A stretch of 15,481 bases of DNA, from contig CAZTAS010000161.1 in NCBI GenBank assembly GCA_964611635.1, forward strand, positions 1-15,481, written 5' to 3'. Position 1 is the stretch's first letter, and every line of letters begins with the position of its first letter. The DNA comes from JAFDED01 sp964611635 (lineage in GTDB: Bacteria; Desulfobacterota; JAFDED01). A program made the translations under genes and the position numbers. A model generated the notes under the pieces. The model was not told the origin of the DNA. It made no database searches and saw only the letters and a program-made list of their open reading frames with translations. Of the stretch, positions 6,530 to 15,297 are shown piece by piece.

Positions 6530-8593
6530 ATGATTACAAACGCACAAAAAGCGGAAATGCCAAATGAATATGCCCGAGAAGTGATGAGGCGAGTAGAGAG
6601 GGGCGTGGAGCGGGAGACGGGCATTTTTGACTGGTTGCTGACACAGAAACGCATGAGCTTGCTCGCAGTCTTGGGCATTCTGATATCGGGTCTTGCCATT
6701 TCGTTTTGCGTATATCAGTTGCTCATGGGCTATTTCCCTCCCCCCCAGGCGCACTTGCACCGCTCCATCCACCTGAACATCTTGCTTATACTGGGCTTTT
6801 TACTCTGGCCACTGGGGAGGAGGTCGTGGAGAGAAAGGTTCAACTACCTCACCGTAATCGACATTGCATGTATCCTCTTGGTGATCGCCATCCAGGTCTG
6901 GATTTCATACGACATAGATGTCTTTACTGCCAAAGAAGGACGGATGACCCTTCTGGACCAGGTGATGACTTATCTCTATCTGGCGCTGGTGCTGGAGATG
7001 ACCCGACGCACCGTGGGCTGGGCACTGGTGCTGGTAACGCTTTTCTTCATTATCCACGCGTTGTTTTCAGACCTTTTCCCCGGCATCTTCTACGGTCCTC
7101 CTACCAGATTGGAAGCTCTGGCAGAGATGCAAGTGATTATGACCTACGGGCTTTTCGGGGTGCCCCTGACGGCCATGGCATCTTACGTGGTCCTGTTTAT
7201 CATTTTCGCCGTTCTCTTGACCAATTCGGGCGCCGGGAAATTCTTCATAAAGCTTGCCCTGGCCTTGACGGGACACAGGGTCGGAGGTCCAGCCAAAGCA
7301 GCGGTGGTAGCCAGCGCCATGATGGGAACCGTCTCCGGCAGCGTCATTGGAAATGTCGTGGGGACAGGCTCCTTTACCATCCCCCTGATGAAGCAGGTGG
7401 GATATCAACCCCAGTTTGCCGGAGCGGTGGAAGCGGTGGCATCAAGCGGAGGAATGCTCATGCCGCCGGTCATGGGAGTGGTGGCTTTCGTCATGGCCGA
7501 GTTCATGGGAGTTCCCTACATCCAGGTGGCAGCAGCAGCAGCCATTCCGGCAGTCCTCTACTTTTTATCCATTTTTATCCAGGTGCACCTTGAGGGGCTG
7601 AGGCTGGGCTTGCGGCCTCTTCAAAAAGAAATATTGCCTAGCGTGTGGCAGACTCTCAAGGAAGGGTGGCACCTGCTGATTCCCCTAGTGGTGATTGTCG
7701 GCTTTCTGGTGGTGGGGTATACGGTAGTCATGGCTGGATTCTGGGGAATAATGGCCGTTTTCTTCTCAACGCTGATCAAGAAAGAGGACCGCATGGACCC
7801 CCTGCGTCTTTTCAGCGCGCTGGAAATCGGCGCAAGGACCGTGGTGCCCGTCTCAGCAGCCTGCGCGTCGGCGGGGGTCATCATCGGCTCCATCTTTGCA
7901 TCGGGCTTGAGCATGCGGTTCTCCGTGCTCCTGGTCAGTCTGGCCGGTGGATACCAGTGGCTCGTCCTGGTGTTCACCATGATTGTGGCCATCATATTGG
8001 GAATGGGGATGACGGCAACGGCAATTTATATCACCCTGGCGGCCATGGTAATACCCTCAGTAGTCCAGATGGGCATCTACCCCATGGCCGCGCACCTGTT
8101 CGCCCTGTATTACGGCATCATCTCCAACATCACTCCACCGGTAGCAATAGCGGCTTATGCAGCCGCAGGCGTGGCGGGAACCAACCCCATGCGTACGGGC
8201 TACACGGCCTGGCGCCTCGGCATCGCGGGCTTCATCGTGCCTTTTATGTTCGTTTACAGTCCATCCCTTGTCCTTCATGGAACCATCGTCCGCATTATCT
8301 GGACCACGTTCACATCGGTGCTTGGTATTTGCTGTCTGGCCGCTGTTGCCGAGGGTTGGTTCACCAGCCGCATCAACCTGCCGGAGCGAGCGTTGCTGCT
8401 TGTGGCTGCCATTGCCTTTATAAACCCGAGGGCATGGACCACTGTTACCGGGTTCGTATTGGTGATCATATTTATTGTCATGCACCAGGTCAGAACTTAC
8501 AAACATCAGAAGACCATTGCTGAAGGGGGGGAAGCCTTCAGCCCGCTTCAGCTTTATCTCCATCGGGTCTTTTCCAGGATCAACCAGCGATAA
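6530..8593 (+). CDS. TRAP transporter permease, fused small and large subunits (TAXI type)
   Basis: This 687-residue inner-membrane protein is the fused DctQM-type permease that partners TAXI receptors, importing substrate with an ion gradient. After a cytoplasmic start there are many hydrophobic helices from about residue 40. The central region carries the family signature: AAVVASAMMGTVSGSVIGNV, then VGTGSFTIPLMKQVGY and AVEAVASSGGMLMPPVMG. Further on come LGMGMTATAIYITLA and the ALYYGIISNITPPVAIAAYA block of the second half. Length fits the fused family. The ATG at 6530 has only a weak ribosome site, consistent with lower expression than the receptors. Upstream lies the large hairpin. The substrate cannot be deduced from the permease. 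Confidence 0.92.
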   Translation: MITNAQKAEMPNEYAREVMRRVERGVERETGIFDWLLTQKRMSLLAVLGILISGLAISFCVYQLLMGYFPPPQAHLHRSIHLNILLILGFLLWPLGRRSWRERFNYLTVIDIACILLVIAIQVWISYDIDVFTAKEGRMTLLDQVMTYLYLALVLEMTRRTVGWALVLVTLFFIIHALFSDLFPGIFYGPPTRLEALAEMQVIMTYGLFGVPLTAMASYVVLFIIFAVLLTNSGAGKFFIKLALALTGHRVGGPAKAAVVASAMMGTVSGSVIGNVVGTGSFTIPLMKQVGYQPQFAGAVEAVASSGGMLMPPVMGVVAFVMAEFMGVPYIQVAAAAAIPAVLYFLSIFIQVHLEGLRLGLRPLQKEILPSVWQTLKEGWHLLIPLVVIVGFLVVGYTVVMAGFWGIMAVFFSTLIKKEDRMDPLRLFSALEIGARTVVPVSAACASAGVIIGSIFASGLSMRFSVLLVSLAGGYQWLVLVFTMIVAIILGMGMTATAIYITLAAMVIPSVVQMGIYPMAAHLFALYYGIISNITPPVAIAAYAAAGVAGTNPMRTGYTAWRLGIAGFIVPFMFVYSPSLVLHGTIVRIIWTTFTSVLGICCLAAVAEGWFTSRINLPERALLLVAAIAFINPRAWTTVTGFVLVIIFIVMHQVRTYKHQKTIAEGGEAFSPLQLYLHRVFSRINQR

Positions 8594-8733
8594 CGGACTT
8601 CGAATTTTCGATAGAGGAAAGCAGCGAGCATCGTGGCGGGAGCGAGGCGACATGGAAGGCCGAGCTGGGGAATAATGATTGGCGCAATACGTCTCTGAGT
8701 CTTGAGGGGGGACTCCATGGAAAGGGGAGGCCG

Positions 8734-8934
8734 ATGAAAAGGATCCGCTGGGCCATGCTCATAGTGGTGGCGATTCTGCTCGGAGTTTTGTGCAGATTCC
8801 ACTTTCAGCAAAAGCACTTCAATTTGTTTATCCTGGGGCTCATTCTTCTAATGATACTGATTATCGTCCTGTTCTGGCTCATGGCCAGGGGGGAGGATCT
8901 GGAAGATGCTCAATCGATGAGGGATAAGAGGTAA
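8734..8934 (+). CDS. small two-helix membrane protein (66 aa)
   Basis: ATG at 8734 follows GGGGAGG and opens a 66-residue protein. It has two hydrophobic helices (about residues 7-20 and 29-49) separated by a short basic turn (RFHFQQKH), and a charged C-terminal tail (ARGEDLEDAQSMRDKR). The basic turn and acidic/basic tail suggest a helical hairpin, but I cannot fix its orientation. I recognise no family. Its place directly after the fused permease and before the cytoplasmic hydrolase suggests an accessory subunit of the transporter, which is inference only. The good ribosome site and strongly membrane-like composition argue that it is a real gene. Confidence 0.6.
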   Translation: MKRIRWAMLIVVAILLGVLCRFHFQQKHFNLFILGLILLMILIIVLFWLMARGEDLEDAQSMRDKR

Positions 8935-9051
8935 CTGCTTGGTCTCAATGGATGGGAAGGGGAGGCAGTGGTAGTTTATCCCCCGCCTCTCAGAAGTCTG
9001 GAACGGGTGAAATGGGAATGACAAGTCGGATGCAAACAAGAGGGAGGCATG

Positions 9052-10494
9052 ATGAGTACGCTCGATGCTGAAAAACGGAACATTGCTAAAGCCATAGAGT
9101 CGCGCCAAAAAACATTCTGGAAGATCTCCGACGCCATCTGGAGTTATGCTGAACTCGGGCTGGAGGAATTCAAATCATCGAAACTTTTGGCCGATACATT
9201 GCAGGCGGCCGGCTTCAAGGTGGAACGGGGAGTTGCGGGGATGCCCACCGCTTTCGTGGCAACCTGGAGCCATGGAACCGGCAGGCCTGTCATCGGGTTC
9301 CTGGGAGAGTACGATGCCTTACCTATGTTATCGCAGAAGGCGGGTTCTACGACGAAAAACCCCGTTGTCCCAGGGGCCCCGGGCCACGGGTGCAATCACC
9401 ACACCATGTGCTCTATGCAGGCCCTTGCCGTTACTGCTCTCCAGGAAATTATGAAAAAAAAGGGGCTTGATGGAACCCTGAAGGTCTTTGGCTCACCCGC
9501 GGAAGAGATCGTGGTGAGTCGTCCTTACATGGTGCGCGCAGGCCTGTTCAAAGATGTGGACGCAGTCATCGACTGCCACGGGGATTTTGTGTTCAAATCC
9601 ATGTACGGGGTGGAAGGGCTGGCGCTGTTTTCCTTCATCGTGACCTTCCACGGCAAAAGCGCTCATTCAGGCGTTTCGCCCTGGCTGGGAAGGAGTGCTA
9701 CGGACGCCGTGGATCTCATGCATGCGGGGACGGAACGGATGCGCGAGCATCTCCCCCTGACCCAGCGCAGCCACTGGATTATCACAGAGGGCGGACAGGC
9801 GCCCAATGTGGTTCCCCACCGGGCAAGCACCTGGTACTACATTAAAGATGTGGACGAGAACGTGGAGGACGACTTCAAGTGGATGCTGGATTGTGCCGAA
9901 GGAGCGGTGCTGATGACCCAGACCACTCACGAAATCAAGGTGTTGACCGCCATCCATCAGAGGTTTCACAACAAGGCGCTGGCCGAGCTGCTCTTTGAAA
10001 ATATCAAAGCCGTGGGCCGGCCCGCGTACACGAAGGATGAGGAGGCCTATGCAAAGGCCTTGCAAGAGTCGGTGGGCCTTCCTGTCAAAGGAATGGAATA
10101 TCCCCTGGAGCTGAGTTCACCCGAGACTGCCACGTACCAGGGCGGAGGCAGCGACGTGGGAGACGTGACCCTGGTCGTCCCTACCGCTGGTTTTCGCTTT
10201 CCTGCTGGCGTTCCCGGATGCACCCACCATACCTGGCCCGTGGTCTCGTCAGGGACCACGTCTATCGCCCACAAGGGGATAACAGCCGGGGCTAAAGTTG
10301 CCGCCTTTTCCGCGTTTGACCTGATAACCAACCCCGGCACCCTGGAGAAGATCAGGTCGGAATTTGAAGAGCTGGCCAGGGTGAGACCGTACAGGACATT
10401 TCTTCCAGAGGATGCCAACCCACCGGTGGGCTTGTATGCAGAGATTATGGAAAAATACAGGGGCGCCATGGAGAAATTTTATATCAATCCCTGA
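9052..10494 (+). CDS. M20-family amidohydrolase, AbgB-like
   Basis: This protein of about 480 residues closely follows the AbgB subunit of p-aminobenzoyl-glutamate hydrolase in length and order of motifs. They are GFLGEYDALPMLSQKAG (82-98), the metal-site segment GHGCNHH (111-117, GHGCGHN in AbgB), FGSPAEE (146-152), DCHGD (174-178), the dimer-domain AHSGVSPWLGRSATDAV, PNVV near 251, GSDVGDV (366-372), HHTWPVVSSG (392-401) and SIAHKG. Members cleave amide bonds of N-acylated amino acids or small peptides using a two-metal centre. Two ATGs are adjacent (9049 and 9052); GGGAGG sits too close to the first, so the second is preferred. The acceptor could be a p-aminobenzoyl-glutamate-like compound, but the N for G and H for N changes in the metal motif leave specificity open. 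Confidence 0.88.
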   Translation: MSTLDAEKRNIAKAIESRQKTFWKISDAIWSYAELGLEEFKSSKLLADTLQAAGFKVERGVAGMPTAFVATWSHGTGRPVIGFLGEYDALPMLSQKAGSTTKNPVVPGAPGHGCNHHTMCSMQALAVTALQEIMKKKGLDGTLKVFGSPAEEIVVSRPYMVRAGLFKDVDAVIDCHGDFVFKSMYGVEGLALFSFIVTFHGKSAHSGVSPWLGRSATDAVDLMHAGTERMREHLPLTQRSHWIITEGGQAPNVVPHRASTWYYIKDVDENVEDDFKWMLDCAEGAVLMTQTTHEIKVLTAIHQRFHNKALAELLFENIKAVGRPAYTKDEEAYAKALQESVGLPVKGMEYPLELSSPETATYQGGGSDVGDVTLVVPTAGFRFPAGVPGCTHHTWPVVSSGTTSIAHKGITAGAKVAAFSAFDLITNPGTLEKIRSEFEELARVRPYRTFLPEDANPPVGLYAEIMEKYRGAMEKFYINP

Positions 10495-10629
10495 GCCAGG
10501 GTCAGCGGGCATTCGCTCGGTATCGTCCTCGCACGATGATTGCGCCGGTTGAATCGGCTCAGTCCAAGAACATACAAAGATTCCCACATGAGGAGAATCA
10601 ACACATATTGTCAGGAAAGGAGGCATTTC

Positions 10630-11787
10630 ATGTCCTACGAATACCTGGGGAAAAACGTCATTCCCGTGAAGCTTTGCAAAGTGGTGGGAAGGGTGGAGGA
10701 ACGCGTGGTCGAACTGAGCCCGAAAGACGAAGAGAGAGCCATGCGGCTTCATCAGGAATCCGTGGTCATCGATTTTCACAATCATCTGAAAGTGCTCCCC
10801 GAGGACATGAAAGACCACGAGACATTGGCAAGATCGGGTAGAACGGTCACCGGCTTCGAAGGGATCGAGAAATCGGGGATGACCGCATGTTTCTGTGCCT
10901 TCGGAGGTTCCATGGGGAGGCGCTCCTCACCGGTTCTCTGGCAGTTCAACGACACGATCTGGGATTATGGCATGCGGTGGGCCGATATGCATCATCATCA
11001 AGATGTAGTGGCCAAGGGATTCTCGGTGAAGGATATCCTCGAAGCCAAGCAGAGCGGCCGATGCGCCGTCTTTTTCAACATCGAGAACGCCCAGGTGATC
11101 GATAACGACCTGGACAGACTCGATGTGCTGTATGGCCTGGGATTGCGGTGCGTGGGCGTCGGGTTCAATAACCGGACAACCATAGCCGACGGACTCACAG
11201 AGAAGACAGATTGCGGGTTGAGCGGTTTCGGCTTCGAGGTGATCGAGAGGATGAACTCTCTCGGAATACTGATCGATCTTTCTCACGCCTCGCCCATCGC
11301 GTCGCGAGAGGCCATCGAGGCCTCAAAGGCACCCTGCTGCATCAGCCACACCTTTGCCCGAGGTGTACACAACACTCCGAGGGGCGCATCCGATGAGCTC
11401 TGCAAGCTTCTCGCAAACCATGGCGGCTTGATCGGCGTCTTTGCGGTTACCAATGTCCTCAGCAATAAGAAAGTGCAAACCGTCTTTGACGTCATCGACC
11501 ACGTGGATTACCTCGTGAAACTGGTTGGCATCGATCATGTGGCCATCGGGACGGATACCATGTTTGGCGACCATGTGGCGCTGCACAAGCATGCAGTCAA
11601 GGGGAGCATGCAAATGAAAGGGTATCTCGATGAGAGCTTTCCGGCTCCTTACACCGACTACATTGAGAACGCCAGCCAATGGCCAAACATTACGCGCGCC
11701 CTGGTTGACCGGGGGTACTCGGACGATGAAATAAAAAAGATCATCGGGGGCAATCTCCTGCGGTTTCTCAAGGAGACCATCGGCTGA
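10630..11787 (+). CDS. M19 (renal/membrane dipeptidase-like) amidohydrolase, copy 1
   Basis: This 385-residue TIM-barrel metal hydrolase has M19 signatures in order: VIDFHNH (46-52), FNIENAQ (149-155), LIDLSHAS (214-221), CISHTFARGVHNTPRGASDE (237-256), GIDHVAIGTD (300-309) and IIGGNLLRF (371-379). The bridging Glu (E152), H219, H240 and D309 are present. The first metal motif is H-x-H (H50, H52) where M19 enzymes normally have H-x-D (DGHND). The start at 10630 follows AGGAAAGGAGG; upstream in-frame codons to 10540 lack such a site. There is no signal peptide, so it is cytoplasmic, downstream of the permease. M19 members cleave dipeptides, often with a D-residue or dehydro residue at the C-terminus, and some act on lactones. 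Confidence 0.85.
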   Translation: MSYEYLGKNVIPVKLCKVVGRVEERVVELSPKDEERAMRLHQESVVIDFHNHLKVLPEDMKDHETLARSGRTVTGFEGIEKSGMTACFCAFGGSMGRRSSPVLWQFNDTIWDYGMRWADMHHHQDVVAKGFSVKDILEAKQSGRCAVFFNIENAQVIDNDLDRLDVLYGLGLRCVGVGFNNRTTIADGLTEKTDCGLSGFGFEVIERMNSLGILIDLSHASPIASREAIEASKAPCCISHTFARGVHNTPRGASDELCKLLANHGGLIGVFAVTNVLSNKKVQTVFDVIDHVDYLVKLVGIDHVAIGTDTMFGDHVALHKHAVKGSMQMKGYLDESFPAPYTDYIENASQWPNITRALVDRGYSDDEIKKIIGGNLLRFLKETIG

Positions 11788-11844
11788 CCATCAGCGATCG
11801 TTTCTCGACAAGAAGAAAGACTGAAAGGGAGAAGAAAATTCTCC

Positions 11845-13785
11845 ATGAAGGGAAGTAAAGGCATGACAGTGTTCAGGAGGCTTTTTTCGCCGGGACGCAT
11901 AGGAATCATGGAGGTGAAAAACCGCATAATTATGCCGCCCATGGTTACTCACTACGTGTCTGAGGATGGATTCGTTACGGACCAGATGGTGGAATACTAT
12001 GTGGCCCGCGCCAGGGGAGGCGTAGGAGTGGTGATAACCGAGAGCTGCTATCCGCGCTCCCTCGGTTATCGCGGCAGGCTCACGGCCAACCGGGATGAAT
12101 GCATTCCCGGGTTGAAGAGGCTGGCGGAGTGCATCAAAAAGCACGGGGCCAGGGCCGTATTGCAGCTCAACCCCCATCGGGGCAGGGTTGACGAGATGTG
12201 GCCTGCCTCCGCCTCGGCCATTCCTCATCCGGTTACGGGCATCGTACCCTACGTTCTGACTATAGATGAAATCCAGCAGTTAATTCGTGATTTCGGAGAG
12301 GGCGTCCGAAGGGCCAGGGAGGCCGGTTTTGATGGCATCATGATTCATGGCGCTTCGGGATATCTCATCTCCGAGTTCATCTCGCCTCTCTTGAATCGCC
12401 GGATCGATGAGTACGGCGGCAACCTTCAGGGAAGAATCAAGCTGGCGGTGGACTTTTTAACGATTGCCAAGGAGAGAGGAGGCGCGGACTGCTCTGTTAT
12501 TTACAAGCTGACAGCCGATGAAAGGATCTACGGCGGACTTACCGCCGAAGATGGCGCCCAGATTGCCGCGTTGTTGGAGCAGGCCGGGGCGGACGCCATT
12601 GACGTGGTCAGCGGCGCCCAGGAGACAAAAGAATGCGGGGTGGGATACATGTACATGCCTCGCGGCTTCAATGAGTATCTTGCCCGCACAGTCAAGAATG
12701 CCATCAATGTGCCGGTGATCGTGGGGGGCAGAATCAACAACCCACAGCTTGCCGAGGACATACTGGAAAGGGGATCGGCCGATTTCATCGATCTGGGGAG
12801 GGCCTTGATCGCCGATCCCGAGTTTCCCAACAAGGCCGCCAGTGGGAGGCATGAGGAAATCCGGCAGTGCATTGCTTGTATACGGTGTCTGGAGCTTATC
12901 TGGAAGACGTGGGACCAGCCTCTGGCGTGCACGGTGAACCCGGCCGCTGGCCGGGAGAGGCGCTACCAGGTCAAGAAGGCAGACAAGCCAAGGAAAGTCC
13001 TGGTCATCGGTGGGGGGCCGGCCGGCATGAAGGCTTCTTTGATCGCCGACCAGAGGGGACACGAGGTAAACCTCTGGGAGCAAAGCGAATCTCTCGGGGG
13101 GCAGCTCAACCTGGCCTTTTTGCCTCCGGGAAAGGAGGAGATAGAAAACTTGATGAAATGGTTTCTCGCTCAGTTATTCAGATCAAAGGTGAACGTTGTC
13201 ACCGGAAAGAAAGCCACACCCGAGGAGATTCTGAAATTCGCTCCGGACAGTGTCGTGCTGGCTATCGGATCGAGACCGGCCGCGCTCGGCATTCAAGGAG
13301 AGGAGAAGAAGCTCGTGGTTTCGAGCCGGGATGTGCTCTCCGGGAAGGTCCGTGTGGGGCACACCGTGATAATCGTGGGCGGGGGCCTCATGGGCTGCGA
13401 GCTGGCCGAGCATCTCTGCCACAAGGGCCATGACGTGACCATCGTGGAGGTCTTGCAACAGTTGGCTGTCAGCCATCATGTCTACACAATCCAGAAGCAG
13501 ATAGCGGAGAGATTGGGAAGAACCTTCATCAAATGGTACCTGGGGATAAGGTCGGAGAAAATCACCGATGATGGAATGGAGATCGTCGACAAGTACAACG
13601 AGACCATCCTCCTCAGGGCGGATACGGTGGTGATTGCAGCCGGTTCTGTACCTCTCGAGGATGCCATAACCCCCGCTATTGAAGGGAGGATCAAAGAAAT
13701 TTACAAAGTTGGGGACTGCCTCGCGGCAGGGGAGCTACTGGAGGCTATCCGCGATGGTAGCGAGGCCGCTTTGAAGATCTCGTAA
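11845..13785 (+). CDS. NADH:flavin oxidoreductase / 2,4-dienoyl-CoA reductase-type enzyme
   Basis: This 646-residue three-part flavoenzyme resembles 2,4-dienoyl-CoA reductase, 2-enoate reductase and trimethylamine dehydrogenase. Residues about 7-340 form an Old Yellow Enzyme FMN barrel (NRIIMPPMVTHY, QLNPHRGR, IHGASGYLISEFISPLLNRR, DEYGG). Four cysteines for a 4Fe-4S cluster follow (C342, C345, C348, C362). Then come FAD and NAD(P) Rossmann segments (VLVIGGGPAG near 385, VIIVGGGLMG near 508) and a final VGDCLAAGELLEAIRDG. Such enzymes reduce activated C=C bonds or carry out related redox steps. The cysteine spacing C-x2-C-x2-C-x13-C differs from the C-x2-C-x3-C-x11-C of E. coli FadH. The start could be 11845 or 11863 (MTVFRRLF). 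It lies 57 bases after the M19 gene, so it is probably cotranscribed. Confidence 0.9.
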   Translation: MKGSKGMTVFRRLFSPGRIGIMEVKNRIIMPPMVTHYVSEDGFVTDQMVEYYVARARGGVGVVITESCYPRSLGYRGRLTANRDECIPGLKRLAECIKKHGARAVLQLNPHRGRVDEMWPASASAIPHPVTGIVPYVLTIDEIQQLIRDFGEGVRRAREAGFDGIMIHGASGYLISEFISPLLNRRIDEYGGNLQGRIKLAVDFLTIAKERGGADCSVIYKLTADERIYGGLTAEDGAQIAALLEQAGADAIDVVSGAQETKECGVGYMYMPRGFNEYLARTVKNAINVPVIVGGRINNPQLAEDILERGSADFIDLGRALIADPEFPNKAASGRHEEIRQCIACIRCLELIWKTWDQPLACTVNPAAGRERRYQVKKADKPRKVLVIGGGPAGMKASLIADQRGHEVNLWEQSESLGGQLNLAFLPPGKEEIENLMKWFLAQLFRSKVNVVTGKKATPEEILKFAPDSVVLAIGSRPAALGIQGEEKKLVVSSRDVLSGKVRVGHTVIIVGGGLMGCELAEHLCHKGHDVTIVEVLQQLAVSHHVYTIQKQIAERLGRTFIKWYLGIRSEKITDDGMEIVDKYNETILLRADTVVIAAGSVPLEDAITPAIEGRIKEIYKVGDCLAAGELLEAIRDGSEAALKIS

Positions 13786-13818
13786 ACGGTTGAAAACCAG
13801 TACACAGGAGCCGAGGGA

Positions 13819-14895
13819 ATGAAGAAGGAAGTTCAGTCGCAGATTTCGGAAAAGGCCAGGGAGATACACGAAAGCGCCATTATTGTGGATGCCCAGGGTG
13901 TGCGTCCCTTGCCCTGGGAAGTGGAGCGCGAGGGAGGTGTTACCGCCCTATGCGTGACGGTTGCGGGCAGCAACTACGACTCCTTCGGGACAAATGTGCC
14001 GGAGGTTTGCTTTCAAAATATCATACGCTTTTTGAATCTGGTCAGCGCAAACCCGGATGACCTGATGATCGTCATGTCGGTGGACGACATACGACGCTGT
14101 GAGCGCGAAAACAAGATCGGATTGATATTCCACTTTCAGGGCTTGCCGCGGGTTCCCGACCTTGGCTGGATTGAACTGTTCATTCGCATCGGTGTTAAGG
14201 TCATGATGCTGGCATATAATCCGAGGAGCTGCTACGCCGGTGGCTGCGGTGAGAACGAGGATCACGGCCTGACCTATGTGGGTCGCCAGGTTATCAGGGA
14301 GATGAATCGTCATGGTGCATTATTAGACCTTTCCCACCTCGGCCATCGCAGTGCAATGGAGGCGCTGGAGGCCTCTACTGAACCGTTGATCCTCTCCCAC
14401 TCCAACTGCTTTTCATTATGCCCCAGCCCCAGAAATGCTAAAGACGAGCTGATCAAAGCCGTCGCCCAGACGGGAGGGCTTGTCGGAATGGCAGTATTTG
14501 CACCCTGCGTCGGAGACGGCTCGGAGCACTTTCCAACACTAAAAGACTATCTGGACCATGTGGAATATGCTGTTAATCTGGTGGGCATCGACCACGTCGG
14601 GCTTGGCACTGACCCGAACGTCCCCGGCGAGGGCGACTTCGCCTATTGGATGTGGTGTGTGCGTCATATGCATATGCTTCCGCCGGCCATGCAGAGGGAG
14701 CCCTACTTCGGGAAGGCTCTTTACCACGACGTTGAAGGTTTCAATAACATTAGCGACTTGCCAAAGATCACAGAAGGGCTTGTCCAGCGAGGATACTCCA
14801 GGGAGGAAATCCACAAGTTCCTGGGTGGGAATATGATTCGTGTTCTTCAGCACGTCTGGCAACCCGGACTCCTGATGAGAAGAGCCAGGAATTAA
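13819..14895 (+). CDS. M19-like protein, copy 2, lacking metal-site residues
   Basis: This 358-residue M19-fold protein follows CAGGAG at a good distance, 33 bases after the flavoenzyme. The C-terminal half is well conserved: LLDLSHLGHRS (168-178), ILSHSN (191-196), CPSPRNAKDE (201-210), GIDHVGLGTD (256-265) and FLGGNMIRVL (334-343). The N-terminal metal site is not: the usual D-x-H-x-D appears as VDAQGV (23-28), so His becomes Gln26 and Asp becomes Val28, and the bridging Glu becomes Gln107 in FHFQG. H173, H194 and D265 remain. The frame is intact, so it is not a decayed gene. It may bind one metal, act on a different substrate, or serve as a non-catalytic partner of copy 1. Confidence 0.82.
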   Translation: MKKEVQSQISEKAREIHESAIIVDAQGVRPLPWEVEREGGVTALCVTVAGSNYDSFGTNVPEVCFQNIIRFLNLVSANPDDLMIVMSVDDIRRCERENKIGLIFHFQGLPRVPDLGWIELFIRIGVKVMMLAYNPRSCYAGGCGENEDHGLTYVGRQVIREMNRHGALLDLSHLGHRSAMEALEASTEPLILSHSNCFSLCPSPRNAKDELIKAVAQTGGLVGMAVFAPCVGDGSEHFPTLKDYLDHVEYAVNLVGIDHVGLGTDPNVPGEGDFAYWMWCVRHMHMLPPAMQREPYFGKALYHDVEGFNNISDLPKITEGLVQRGYSREEIHKFLGGNMIRVLQHVWQPGLLMRRARN

Positions 14896-14918
14896 GCAAT
14901 GAAGGAGGACATGCTGCA

Positions 14919-15269
14919 ATGGAAAAAAGATGTTTCAGCGCGTTCAAAATAGAAGGAACTGTCAAACCCGGCAGGACGTCGCGGCTGCTGGTTTCAGAGT
15001 CAACGGCAGGAGCAAAGGGATTTACCCTGGGGCTGAACGTTACGAAACCCGGGGGCAGCGTCCCCATCCATATTCATGAAAATGAGCAAGAAGCCATGTA
15101 CGTGATCAGCGGCAAGGGCAAAGCTCTCATTGGGGAAGAAGAATATGACATAGGGTCTGATACCGTCATCACTGCTCCACCGGGAATTCCTCATGGATTA
15201 CAGAATATGGGGAACGATGATCTCAAATTCATCTGGGTGTACTGCCCGCCTCTACTCGACCAAAAATAA
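14919..15269 (+). CDS. single-domain cupin protein (116 aa)
   Basis: This small beta-barrel protein has both cupin motifs. Motif 1 runs from G45 through H51-x-H53, E58 and the following Gly (GGSVPIHIHENEQEAMYVIS), and motif 2 is APPGIPHGLQN with H92. The three His and one Glu would bind a metal such as Fe, Mn, Zn or Ni. Such stand-alone cupins act as isomerases, dioxygenases, or ligand-binding accessory proteins, and the sequence does not choose between these. GGAGG lies about ten bases before the ATG, and the gene follows the second M19 protein by 23 bases, so it probably ends the operon. No clear terminator follows. Confidence 0.85.
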   Translation: MEKRCFSAFKIEGTVKPGRTSRLLVSESTAGAKGFTLGLNVTKPGGSVPIHIHENEQEAMYVISGKGKALIGEEEYDIGSDTVITAPPGIPHGLQNMGNDDLKFIWVYCPPLLDQK

Positions 15270-15297
15270 CCTATTCTATAGCGAGAACACTTGTATT

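Noticed and set aside
6706..7593. Long open frames inside the permease and other large genes on both strands
   Set aside because: They are shadows of GC-rich coding sequence, lacking ribosome sites and domain motifs.
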